Shown piece by piece: positions 1-7,134 of a stretch of 64,000 nucleotides of DNA (the stretch's first letter is position 1; the number at the start of each line of letters is the position of its first letter). Under the pieces are notes generated by a model. That model saw only the letters and a list, made by a program, of their open reading frames with translations. It did no database searches and was not told the origin of the DNA. The position numbers and the translations under genes were made by a program. Source of the DNA: Flavimaribacter sp039888615 (GTDB lineage: Bacteria > Pseudomonadota > Alphaproteobacteria > Rhizobiales > Rhizobiaceae); NCBI GenBank assembly GCA_039888615.1, contig JBDQQS010000020.1; one strand, written 5' to 3'.

Positions 1-112
1 ATGATCTGGGCTTCTTCGACAACAAGGAGGACCGTGTCGAACCGGCACAAAACCCATTCGCACCGGAGAAAGTGTAAACCATCTCTCCGGTATCAAATGT
101 AAACCATGTGAC
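1..112 (+). mobile_element. 3' end of an IS481-like insertion sequence (partial)
   Basis: An open frame enters from the left edge and stops at 75-77. Its last residues include LGFFDNKEDR and NPFAPEKV, which resemble the usual C-terminal end of IS481-type transposases (an LGY/FxD stretch followed by an NPF motif). The stop codon lies inside the first of two copies of TGTAAACCAT (73-82 and 98-107). Repeated short blocks of this sort are common at the ends of these elements. The catalytic part of the transposase lies outside the window, so family assignment rests on about 24 residues and the terminal repeats. The element ends within about 25 bases of the CCA end of the tRNA-Pro gene. Confidence 0.5.
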
Positions 113-132
113 AAGAATGGACCTTGAAATAA

Positions 133-209
<77 letters not shown>

Positions 210-378
210 AGCCGCGGAAAGCCTTATATAGTCCAGACATCTGGCGCAACCCAAAAACACCAACAGGAACCAAATTCTGCCAGCCAGCGGTCTCTCCTCC
301 CTCTTTCGTGGAACAAAAAACTCGTGCCTGCATTCTTGAGCCCAGGACTGCAAACCTCAATAGGAAAGGAAACACGGC

Positions 379-867
379 ATGGCTGTCAAGAACCTGGAAG
401 ACCTGTTCGAACACACGCTTCAGGATGTGTATTTCGCGGAGAATTTCATTCACAAGAAGCTGCCGACGATGATCGAGAAGAGTACCAACGCGACACTCGG
501 AAAGCTGTTCAAGGACCACCGCGCGGAAACCGCGGGACAGATCGAACGGCTGAAAACGGTGTTCGAACTCATCGGCAAGAAGCCCTCGTCCGAGGAATGC
601 CCGGCCATCGAAGGCATCGTCAAGGAAGCCGAGGAACTGATCGAGGAAATCAAGGACCCGGAAACGCTGGACGCCGCGCTGATCGCCGCCGCACAGGCGG
701 TCGAACACTATGAGATCACGCGCTACGCCACCCTCCTGACTTGGGCCAAGCTTCTCGACTATGAAGACGCGATCAATCCGCTGCGCGACAATATCGAAGA
801 AGAAAAGAGCGCCGACGCCAAGCTTACCCGGCTTGCCGAAGACAAGCTCAACAAGAAGGCCGCCTGA
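379..867 (+). CDS. YciE/YciF-type ferritin-like DUF892 protein
   Basis: 162 residues. The whole protein matches the DUF892 family (YciE/YciF-like): an all-helical, four-helix-bundle ferritin-like domain linked to stress responses in several bacteria. The N-terminus (NLEDLFEHTLQDVYFAE) is typical. Acidic and His residues suited to a di-iron site occur at the E of YFAE, DHRAE and VEHYE. There is no signal peptide, so it is cytoplasmic. The ATG at 379 has a good ribosome site (aggaaagga, 362-370). It stands alone and converges with the tetR gene. Metal binding or ferroxidase activity is inferred from the family only. Confidence 0.88.
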   Translation: MAVKNLEDLFEHTLQDVYFAENFIHKKLPTMIEKSTNATLGKLFKDHRAETAGQIERLKTVFELIGKKPSSEECPAIEGIVKEAEELIEEIKDPETLDAALIAAAQAVEHYEITRYATLLTWAKLLDYEDAINPLRDNIEEEKSADAKLTRLAEDKLNKKAA

Positions 868-913
868 CCCGGTCATATGAACAGCGCCGTCCGGCGATAC
901 GCCGGGCTGCGCT

Positions 914-950
914 ACCGGAACCGGATCCGATCCCCTCTTCCGGTTCCGGT
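914..950. terminator. 12-bp perfect hairpin between convergent genes
   Basis: ACCGGAACCGGA (914-925) pairs perfectly with TCCGGTTCCGGT (939-950) across a 13-nt loop. It sits between the ends of the DUF892 gene and the convergent tetR gene, overlapping the first base of the tetR stop. Neither side has a clear T-run, so it may be a weak or Rho-assisted terminator or an mRNA-stabilising stem. Confidence 0.45.
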
Positions 951-1612
951 CACCCAGCCGGCCGCAGATCCAGACATGCACCGATCATTCTTAGAGCATT
1001 GCGCATGAACGTCTCGTCGTCGATCGGCTGAAGCGCGGCCGGGCGTTGGGCGGGATCGACACGCGACCTGAGCATGGCGGATATCTGGTCGATCGCGAAT
1101 GCAGCCGCCTCTTCGGCGTCGGCAACGCCGATCTCCTCTCGACGGGCAAGCACGAGTTTCAGCAGCGCACGGCGGGAATTGCCCTGTATTTCTGCATAGT
1201 GCGCGGCCAGTTCGGGATAGTCTGCGACAACTGCAGACACGGCGGCCTTCGCTGCTGGATCCTCTCTCGCGGCGTTCAGGGTTATCTCCATATAGCCGCG
1301 GAACAGGTCAAGCACGGTGGCCCCTCGCCATATCTCGGGATCCGAGGCTTTGGCGTTGAGCGCCTCGTAGGCGTCTGTCATTCGGTCGAAAAGCGCCAGG
1401 AACAGCGCTTTCTTGTCCTTGAAATGATGATAGACGGCGCCCACCGAAAATCCGGCCTTTGCGGCGATATCAGCGATCGATGTCGCTTCGGTGCCTTTCT
1501 CGAAAATCAGGGCTTCCGCCGCGTCCAGCAGCGCCGACTGCGTGCGTTCGCTGCGCGATTGCTGCCCTGCACGACGCCAGTGAAGTTCCGATATCCAGCG
1601 ATTTTCGGTCAT
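950..1612 (-). CDS. TetR/AcrR-family transcriptional regulator
   Basis: 220 residues from the ATG at 1612. The N-terminal helix-turn-helix runs over about residues 23-70 (ALLDAAEALIFEKG, then SIADIAAKAGFSVGAVYHHF, the classic TetR recognition segment). The C-terminal helical ligand domain is not diagnostic. An upstream ATG at 1672 would lie on the likely -35 box, so the internal ATG is preferred: TTGACA (1672-1667, reverse) and AATAAA (1648-1643) form a promoter about 30 nt upstream. The gene is divergent from an SDR gene, and a perfect inverted repeat lies between them, so it probably represses the SDR and itself. The ligand is unknown. Confidence 0.88.
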   Translation of the reverse strand: MTENRWISELHWRRAGQQSRSERTQSALLDAAEALIFEKGTEATSIADIAAKAGFSVGAVYHHFKDKKALFLALFDRMTDAYEALNAKASDPEIWRGATVLDLFRGYMEITLNAAREDPAAKAAVSAVVADYPELAAHYAEIQGNSRRALLKLVLARREEIGVADAEEAAAFAIDQISAMLRSRVDPAQRPAALQPIDDETFMRNALRMIGACLDLRPAG

Positions 1613-1636
1613 GACCACACCAAAACAGAATTCATG

Positions 1637-1679
1637 TTCGGTTTTATTGACAGCGAATGCGCGCCATGTCAAAACCGAA
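1637..1679. promoter_or_regulatory. Candidate TetR operator and divergent promoters
   Basis: TTCGGTTTT at 1637-1645 and AAAACCGAA at 1671-1679 form a perfect 9-bp inverted repeat. Between them TTGACA (1647-1652) and TGTCAA (1667-1672) are themselves inverted and can act as -35 boxes facing both ways. The dyad covers the promoter of the TetR gene and lies 39 bases before the SDR start, the expected place for an autoregulated TetR operator. Binding is inferred. Confidence 0.6.
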
Positions 1680-1717
1680 TGGAAGTTCGCTTTCTACTCG
1701 ATTCAAGGATCCCTGCA

Positions 1718-2503
1718 ATGAAAAATACGGCACTGATCACCGGCGCATCCAGCGGCATTGGCGAGGAAATGGCCTGGCTGCATGCAAGCCGCGGCGGAGA
1801 CCTCATTCTTGTCGCCCGTCGTGCGGACAAACTGAACGTCTTGAAGGAAGAACTCGAATCCCGGCATGGCGCGCAAGTGCTCGTTCTGGCCGAGGATCTC
1901 AATGACGAGTCCGCCCCGCAACGCATATTCGACAGGGTGACGGCCGAAAACATCGAACTTTCCTTTCTGGTCAACAATGCGGGGTTTGGCCATCGCGGCA
2001 AGTTCCATGAGCTCGACTGGGAAGACAATCGCTCCATGATACAGGTCAATGTCGTGGCGCTTGCGGCGCTGACCCGGTTTTTCCTGCCTGGCTTCGTCGC
2101 GCGCAATTCCGGACGCATTCTGAATGTCGCATCCACCGCGGCCCTGACGCCAGGCCCCCTGCAGGCGACCTATTTCGCGACCAAGGCCTTCGTCATGTAT
2201 CTGGGCAACGCCATCGCCGAGGAAATCAGCGACACGTCCGTAACCGTGACGACCCTTTTGCCGGGTGCGACCGCAAGCGAGTTCGCGAAAACGGCCGGGA
2301 TGGACAGGACATCTCTGTTCAACCAGACAACGCCGGCGGCCGACGTCGCGCTGACCGGTTACGAGGCCATGCTGCGCAGCGAACTCAACGTCTTTGCCGG
2401 CGTGACGCGCAAGCGCAAGATCATGATATGGATCGCGCCGCTTCTGCCCAGGCGCTACGTCCTCAAGAGTGTCCGCGAAATGCAAGAGGCGCAGCCGGCC
2501 TGA
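1718..2503 (+). CDS. Short-chain dehydrogenase/reductase (SDR)
   Basis: 261 residues, the usual length of a classical SDR. The Rossmann cofactor motif TGASSGIG is at residues 8-15, NNAG is in the middle, and the catalytic Tyr152-Lys156 pair is seen in YFATK, with a Ser nearby. An Arg after the second beta strand (VARRADK) favours NADPH. The start is ATG 1718. The same frame is open upstream to 1046 but that part is antisense to tetR and has no SDR sequence. The substrate is unknown. Divergent tetR and the shared dyad suggest induction by a hydrophobic compound. Confidence 0.88.
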   Translation: MKNTALITGASSGIGEEMAWLHASRGGDLILVARRADKLNVLKEELESRHGAQVLVLAEDLNDESAPQRIFDRVTAENIELSFLVNNAGFGHRGKFHELDWEDNRSMIQVNVVALAALTRFFLPGFVARNSGRILNVASTAALTPGPLQATYFATKAFVMYLGNAIAEEISDTSVTVTTLLPGATASEFAKTAGMDRTSLFNQTTPAADVALTGYEAMLRSELNVFAGVTRKRKIMIWIAPLLPRRYVLKSVREMQEAQPA

Positions 2504-2670
2504 GCGCCGGCAGCCACAGCAAATATCCGCGGCCAAAATTGCGACAGCAATCTCACTATATTTAAGACGCATACCATAGGTGATCATACCAGGCATCAAA
2601 TCGCCCCAGAATTGCGGAACCCTTCAGTCGTACGGAAGTTTCAAGTGCGTATAACCGAAAGGGTGATCCA

Positions 2671-3075
2671 ATGAGAAATGTCGCAACAATTACTTTCGCG
2701 TCACTGCTGCTAGGACTGGCGGCTTGCTCGGACTCCGGCGAGACGGAGACGAGTTCAACCGAACTGCCCACAACAAGCGAGTCGACCTCAGCCATGGAAA
2801 CGACCGAACCGGCGGCCGGCGCGTCCGACAGCACTGTGACGGGATCGATTTCCTCCGACGCCGCAATGGCCTCGAACGTTCCAGACGTCGCCGTGGACGC
2901 GTGTCTCGATGCAGTTCAGATGGAGGCCTCCACCAACGAAACCGATGTTGTCGGGGCTGAATATTCGGAAGCGAATTCCATCGTGACGGTCGGCGTTGGC
3001 TCTGAAAAGACGCCGTGGCGTTGCCTTGTCTCGAATGAAGGTCAGGTTGCGGAAGTAACCCGGGAGACCAACTGA
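2671..3075 (+). CDS. Small acidic putative lipoprotein
   Basis: 134 residues. A lipoprotein signal is clear: MRNVAT, then a hydrophobic stretch and the lipobox LGLAAC, with the lipidated Cys at about residue 19. A long Ser/Thr/Glu-rich linker (residues 20-68) follows, then a compact C-terminal part with Cys residues at CLDAV and RCLVS that could form a disulfide. That part holds VTVGVGSEKTPWRC, resembling small periplasmic YsxB/DUF-type domains, but no family was recognised. A ribosome site (aaaggg) precedes ATG 2671, and a strong terminator follows. Function is unknown. Confidence 0.75.
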   Translation: MRNVATITFASLLLGLAACSDSGETETSSTELPTTSESTSAMETTEPAAGASDSTVTGSISSDAAMASNVPDVAVDACLDAVQMEASTNETDVVGAEYSEANSIVTVGVGSEKTPWRCLVSNEGQVAEVTRETN

Positions 3076-3100
3076 TACCGGCCGCAAGACCGATCAACCT

Positions 3101-3136
3101 GCGCCCGCCGGAGCCACCGGCGGGCGCACTTTTTTT
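3101..3136 (+). terminator. Rho-independent terminator
   Basis: GCGCCCGCCGG (3101-3111) pairs perfectly with CCGGCGGGCGC (3117-3127) around a 5-nt loop, followed by a run of T (3130-3136). It terminates the lipoprotein gene and lies just before the end of the convergent SGNH-like gene. Confidence 0.9.
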
Positions 3137-3146
3137 GTTGGGATGA

Positions 3147-4178
3147 TCAGACCGCTGCGAGAGCCTGCGCGATCACGGGCCGGAAGCGGCTCGCCACTTT
3201 CGCAAAGCCGGCGCTTGTTCCGTGTATTTCGTCGTTCCAGTCGGACACGTCCGGCATGGCGCCGCGACAATCCACAAGCCAGACCTGGGTCTGGCTCGAA
3301 TCTCCGGCAAATTCCGCAAGCATTTCGTAAAGCCGGTCGATGAGATAGGCGCAGACGCCCCTGCGCAATGCGGGATGCATGATTCCACGAGCGTCCAGCG
3401 GCGCGCCAAGCCATTCATTGTTGTCCGCATAGGCCGGATTTCGCGGATCGCTGATTCCCCAAGGATAGGGGAAAACATAGTCATAACCGTGAATGAAGAT
3501 CGGCAATCTGCTGAAACCAGGCTCCTTGCGGACGTTCTCGATCACCGTCGAATAGGCTCCCCTCAGAAAATCCAGCTTGTCGCGCAGCAGCGAGTGGTTG
3601 ATATGGCCTTCCACGTCGTCCGGATCTCCGTTGAAGGGCGTCAGGATGTTCAGAAGCACTGCCTCGCCAGTAACCGTATCCTCGCCGATAATATCGTTGC
3701 CCGCCGCCGAGAAGATAAACCCCTTCACCACCTGCTTCTGTTGGCGCAGCGCAAGCATGTATTCCGTCCGGCCGGGTTGCTGCGGCCCGAAGACCATGTT
3801 CTGCGCCGTATCTCCTGCGGCGCCGACGGACCATACCAGATAGTCGTCGTAGAGCTGGTCGATGATCTCCTTTATAAGCAGCGGGAACTGGCCCCAGCTG
3901 TCGCATTCGGAAACCAGAACCGGCAGCGACGACCCCAGGGCCTTTCGGGTGCGGAAATGCGCCTGACGACGGTAACGCGCAAGGCCATTGCCCATCTGCA
4001 TGGCGTTTTCGAGTTCCACGTCTTCCGCGGACATCTCGACCATCTCCGGGTCGGGCTCTACAACAATGCTGAAGGCGCCCTCTCCGCGCCTGACCGTGGA
4101 ATAGCGAAGGAGCTCTTCGTCACTGACATCGGGATTGCGCGCTATCCGCAGGTAGTCGTCGTAGCTGATCTTGGGCAT
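3147..4178 (-). CDS. SGNH/GDSL-like hydrolase of unknown role
   Basis: 343 residues from ATG 4178, chosen because GGAG lies 9 bases upstream; another ATG is at 4193. Three blocks match an SGNH hydrolase: ECDSWGQFP for the nucleophile Ser, SAAGNDIIGE for the block III Gly-Asn-Asp, and DWNDEIHGTSAGF for the Asp-His pair near the C-terminus. The nucleophile block has DSW instead of GDSL, as in a group of alphaproteobacterial homologues. No signal peptide is visible, so it is probably cytoplasmic. The substrate (an ester, sugar O-acyl or similar) is not known. The first 70 residues look like a separate helical region. Confidence 0.65.
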   Translation of the reverse strand: MPKISYDDYLRIARNPDVSDEELLRYSTVRRGEGAFSIVVEPDPEMVEMSAEDVELENAMQMGNGLARYRRQAHFRTRKALGSSLPVLVSECDSWGQFPLLIKEIIDQLYDDYLVWSVGAAGDTAQNMVFGPQQPGRTEYMLALRQQKQVVKGFIFSAAGNDIIGEDTVTGEAVLLNILTPFNGDPDDVEGHINHSLLRDKLDFLRGAYSTVIENVRKEPGFSRLPIFIHGYDYVFPYPWGISDPRNPAYADNNEWLGAPLDARGIMHPALRRGVCAYLIDRLYEMLAEFAGDSSQTQVWLVDCRGAMPDVSDWNDEIHGTSAGFAKVASRFRPVIAQALAAV

Positions 4179-4517
4179 CGTCCACTCCGCCATTGCCGCC
4201 GGCTTGCCTGCGCTACGCCCGTTCACAGACCAGCCGTGTTCTTCGTTCTGATACGAGCGTATTGAAGAAGTATAATCCGATTTTTTCAGACTTATGTGTG
4301 ATTTTACACGTAATCCTTGAAGGACCCGAGAGTGCAAGTCGTACAAAACGCCATTTTACTCAGCGTCAATATTGTAATAAATTGAAACATGACTTGAGTA
4401 TCTCGACACTTTTTCGCCCCAAACCCTGCCTAACCGCAAGCCATCAGTAACGGCCGGGTGCGATCCCGCGCCTTCGTCCAACCACCGATTGCGGCCAGCA
4501 GGTTAGTATCCCCCACA
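4179..4517. other. Non-coding, AT-rich divergent intergenic region
   Basis: No convincing gene. The stretch is clearly more AT-rich than its surroundings. It holds TATAAT at 4271-4276 and a short GTGT-gatttt-ACAC dyad just downstream. It separates the SGNH-like gene (reverse) from the lysozyme-fold gene (forward), so it probably carries both promoters. A hypothetical N-terminal extension of the SGNH frame to 4346 has no family resemblance. Confidence 0.6.
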
Positions 4518-5090
4518 ATGAAGAAACATCGTTTTACCGGCGTCAGGGCCGCCGGTCTCGTCGTCGCGGCGCTTTGCGCGATCTCCACCGCCACACCAAT
4601 GGTCCCGGCCGTTGCGAATGACGGCGCGTCGTCAGTCTTTCCGATCGCATTCAAGCCAAACCGGGTTCAGTTCAATACGCTGAAAGGCTACAACAAATCT
4701 CAGGTCTCGATCGCCAACAAGATCGCGGGCGGCTTCGCCAACGCGGGGTATGGCCGACAGCATCAGATCGCCGCCGTCTCTGTCGCCATTCGCGAATCCA
4801 CGCTGAACCCGAAGGCGGTCAATCGGGGTTGTGGATGCTACGGTCTGTTTCAGCTCAATAAAAGGGGCGGCCTCGGCCGCGGCCACAGCGTCGGCACGCT
4901 GACCTCCGCTGACAGCAACATCGCTCTTATCATCGGTGAAGCCAACCGTTTTCCGCAGTTTCGCAACGCAAGGACAGTCGACCAGGCGGTCAACGCCTTC
5001 GTGCGCTACGTCACTCGGCCTGCGAACAAATCCAGCGTTGTCGGCAGGACCGTCAAGACCGCCAGAATGGTGGAGAAACACGCCCAGTAG
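4518..5090 (+). CDS. Exported lysozyme-fold (SLT-like) protein
   Basis: 190 residues from ATG 4518. The N-terminus has a basic head (MKKHRF) and a hydrophobic segment ending near ATPMVPAVA, a likely Sec signal. The mature part has a lytic-transglycosylase/lysozyme-like pattern: AVSVAIRESTLNPKAVN with a candidate catalytic Glu, then GCGCYGLFQLNKRGG, the usual G-x-x-Q segment, and an Ala-Val-AFVRYV helix. It may cleave periplasmic peptidoglycan. It is short, with no other domain. The start at 4458 would add 20 residues before the signal. Family placement is moderate because only the core motifs could be judged. Confidence 0.65.
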   Translation: MKKHRFTGVRAAGLVVAALCAISTATPMVPAVANDGASSVFPIAFKPNRVQFNTLKGYNKSQVSIANKIAGGFANAGYGRQHQIAAVSVAIRESTLNPKAVNRGCGCYGLFQLNKRGGLGRGHSVGTLTSADSNIALIIGEANRFPQFRNARTVDQAVNAFVRYVTRPANKSSVVGRTVKTARMVEKHAQ

Positions 5091-5093
5091 ATA

Positions 5094-5128
5094 CGGAAAA
5101 GGCGCCGGACTTCTTGTCATCCGGCGCC
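5094..5128 (-). terminator. Terminator hairpin for the small reverse gene
   Basis: GGCGCCGGA (5101-5109) pairs perfectly with TCCGGCGCC (5120-5128). Read on the reverse strand, the stem is followed by TTTTCC, giving an intrinsic terminator for the gene ending at 5158. It may also stop the convergent lysozyme-fold gene. Confidence 0.65.
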
Positions 5129-5157
5129 GCTGGGGGCTATTCAACATTTTCCGTACT

Positions 5158-5334
5158 TCAGCTGATGTGCAGACCACGCATCATCAGCGGGTTGGGCCGC
5201 CTTTCGCCGCGTCGTTGGCTGTAGGCGTCCTTGCAAGATGCGAAGCTGCGTTTGAACCACCTCGCGCGATGATCGCGTGCGATCAGGGCGGCTTCGACGT
5301 GGTCTGCGCTGCGATTGCTCTTGAAGATATTCAT
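5158..5334 (-). CDS. 58-residue Arg-rich hypothetical protein
   Basis: An ATG at 5334 opens a 58-residue frame beginning MNIFKSNRSADHV and ending MMRGLHIS. GGGAG lies 10-14 bases before this ATG, and a terminator follows the stop. A longer overlapping frame in the same strand (5141-5341) has a less natural composition and no better ribosome site. The product is very basic, with many Arg and an FKRSF segment. It recalls small Arg-rich proteins such as DUF1127 members in size and charge, but no motif is diagnostic. Function is unknown. Confidence 0.5.
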   Translation of the reverse strand: MNIFKSNRSADHVEAALIARDHRARWFKRSFASCKDAYSQRRGERRPNPLMMRGLHIS

Positions 5335-5489
5335 CTGTCATCTCCCGTTTGATTGCTCGACAACCTGAATATGGGGGACCGCAGATGAACAGCGCCTGTC
5401 CGGAACATTAATTGCGTGACAGAAACAGCTAAATTTATGGTTGTATTTTTGATAATCTCGCAGGTTGAGAATTCGCACCTAAAGACAAA

Positions 5490-5879
5490 CTATTCCGCTG
5501 CGGCCATCACCTCGATTTCAACCTTGAATTCCTCTCGCGTGAAGCCGCTGACGATGATCAGCGTTGAAGCCGGCGGAGGCTCAATCCCGGCCACATAGGC
5601 GTCGCGCGCCTGCATGTAACCCTGCATCCATGCGCGGTCGGTGACATAAGCTGTGATATGCAAAATGCAGCTTCGATCCATCCCTGCCTCGGCCAGAATG
5701 GCGTCGATATTTGCAAAGCATATCTCAGCCTGTGATCGCACATCGTCCGGAACGGCGCCATCGTCGCTCAGTCCAAGTTGCCCCGATGTTCGCACGATGC
5801 GACTGCCCGGCGGCGCCTCCACGCCGTGCGAGTAGTGCGCGAAAGGAGGAGCAATCTGTTTTGGCGTCAATGCTTTCAT
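5490..5879 (-). CDS. Rid-family (YjgF/YER057c/UK114) protein lacking the catalytic Arg
   Basis: 129 residues from ATG 5879 (a TTG lies three codons upstream). The fold is recognisable throughout: VRTSGQLGLSDDG, then QAEICFANIDAILAEAG, then VTDRAW, and STLIIVSGF with FKVEIEVMAA at the end. RidA deaminases use an Arg just before the last strands (RxxV); here the equivalent position reads PPASTLII with no Arg. This places it outside the imine-deaminating RidA group, among Rid subfamilies often found with catabolic genes. It is divergent from the ABC/amidohydrolase operon and probably serves that pathway. Confidence 0.85.
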   Translation of the reverse strand: MKALTPKQIAPPFAHYSHGVEAPPGSRIVRTSGQLGLSDDGAVPDDVRSQAEICFANIDAILAEAGMDRSCILHITAYVTDRAWMQGYMQARDAYVAGIEPPPASTLIIVSGFTREEFKVEIEVMAAAE

Positions 5880-5960
5880 GGTCTTCAATCCCCGTTTCCG
5901 CCACTTAATGCAGCAACAATGAACAATAATTGCGCATGGTGAGTTGTTTTTGCACAGTAA

Positions 5961-5996
5961 TTGATCTCAAAAATCTATTGAGTATATTTTAATCAA
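5961..5996. promoter_or_regulatory. Nested dyad in the rid/ABC-operon divergent region
   Basis: The AT-rich interval contains TTGAT (5961-5965) opposite ATCAA (5992-5996), and inside it CTCAA (5966-5970) opposite TTGAG (5978-5982). A -35-like TTGACA at 6004-6009 faces the operon. The site could bind a regulator of both units. No regulator gene adjoins it, so the partner is unknown. Confidence 0.35.
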
Positions 5997-6067
5997 AAAT
6001 TCGTTGACAATCCATATGCACATGCCAAGTCTGGCGTCAGATCGATACACCAACATGGAGAGTTTTC

Positions 6068-7060
6068 ATGAAAACCGTATTCCTCGCGGCCGGCATCGCG
6101 GCGCTTACAGCATCGACTTCGGCTTTCGCGCTTGAAAAGGTCGCATTCGGAACGAACTGGCTGGCCCAGGCAGAGCACGGCGGCTTCTACCAGTCCGTCG
6201 CTGACGGCACCTATGAGGCATGCGGCCTGGAAGTCGAAATCGTTCCTGGCGGACCCCAGGTCAACAACCGGGCGTTGATGCTTGCCGGTAAGCTGCAGTT
6301 TCATATGGGCGGCGACATGCTGCAAGCATTCTCCGCCGTGGAGCAGAACATTCCGGTGGTCGCCGTCGCCGCAATCTTCCAGAAGCATCCGCAGGTTATC
6401 CTTGCGCATCCCGGCGAAGCCGAGAAATGGGAAGATCTGAAAAATCTGACGCTGCTGATCGGCGACAATGGGTTCCAGAGCTACTATCAGTGGATGATCG
6501 CGGCCTATGGCTTCACCGCAGAACAGCGCGAGCCGTACACGTTCAACCCGGCGCCTTTCATCGCCGATCCGAAGAAGGGCATGCAGGGCTATCTTTCGTC
6601 GGAACCCTACGTCGTTGAGAAGGAAGCCGGATTTACGCCGGGTGTGTTCCTGATCGCCGACGCCGGCTACTCGACCTACGCCACGACGATCGAAACCATG
6701 GCCGACACGATCAAGAACAAGCCGGAACTGGTCAAGTGTTTCGTCGACGGCTCGATCAAGGGCTGGTACACCTACCTCTATGGCGACCGCTCCGGCGCTG
6801 ACGAGTTGATCAAGGCCGATAATCCGGAAATGACCGATGACAAGATCGCCTACGCCGTCGAAAAGATGAAAGAATACGGCATCGTCGACAGTGGCGACTC
6901 TCTGGAAATGGGCATCGGCGTCATCACTCCCGAGAAGGTCCAGGACTTCTATGACAAAATGGTTGAAGTCGGCGTCGTTGGCGGAGACATCGACTGGGAA
7001 GCGACGTTTGACGCCCAGTTTGTTGGCGTCGGCGTCGGCATGGACCTCAAGAAAGACTGA
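6068..7060 (+). CDS. NMT1/THI5-like ABC substrate-binding protein
   Basis: 330 residues. A Sec signal is clear (MKTVFLAAGIAALTAS, cleavage after SAFA). The mature protein has the NMT1/THI5-like periplasmic fold: an early VAFGTNWLAQAEHGGFYQS segment that binds ligand, then GGPQVNNR, LAHPGEAEKWEDL and LLIGDNGFQSYY. Related proteins bind pyrimidines, riboflavin, taurine or other sulfonates; here the ligand cannot be read from sequence. It is the first gene of the operon, with ATG 6068 after GGAG. A 12-bp stem separates it from the ATPase gene, which should favour higher expression of the binding protein than of the membrane parts. Confidence 0.9.
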   Translation: MKTVFLAAGIAALTASTSAFALEKVAFGTNWLAQAEHGGFYQSVADGTYEACGLEVEIVPGGPQVNNRALMLAGKLQFHMGGDMLQAFSAVEQNIPVVAVAAIFQKHPQVILAHPGEAEKWEDLKNLTLLIGDNGFQSYYQWMIAAYGFTAEQREPYTFNPAPFIADPKKGMQGYLSSEPYVVEKEAGFTPGVFLIADAGYSTYATTIETMADTIKNKPELVKCFVDGSIKGWYTYLYGDRSGADELIKADNPEMTDDKIAYAVEKMKEYGIVDSGDSLEMGIGVITPEKVQDFYDKMVEVGVVGGDIDWEATFDAQFVGVGVGMDLKKD

Positions 7061-7090
7061 CATTAGACTTACTCACATAAACTCTGGCCT

Positions 7091-7117
7091 CAACGGGCGG
7101 ATCAAATCCGCCCGTTG
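7091..7117 (+). promoter_or_regulatory. Perfect 12-bp intercistronic RNA stem
   Basis: CAACGGGCGGAT (7091-7102) pairs perfectly with ATCCGCCCGTTG (7106-7117) over a 3-nt loop. There is no T-run, so it is not a full terminator. Stems of this kind after a binding-protein gene typically block 3' exonucleases and raise the amount of that message relative to downstream genes. Confidence 0.7.
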
Positions 7118-7134
7118 TCCACTGGACAGAAATT

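Noticed and set aside
1046..2503. Extended SDR frame
   Set aside because: The upstream part is antisense to tetR, and the SDR Rossmann motif begins right after ATG 1718.
4179..4517. A protein-coding extension of the SGNH gene
   Set aside because: AT-rich, with no family resemblance, and the ribosome site fits ATG 4178.
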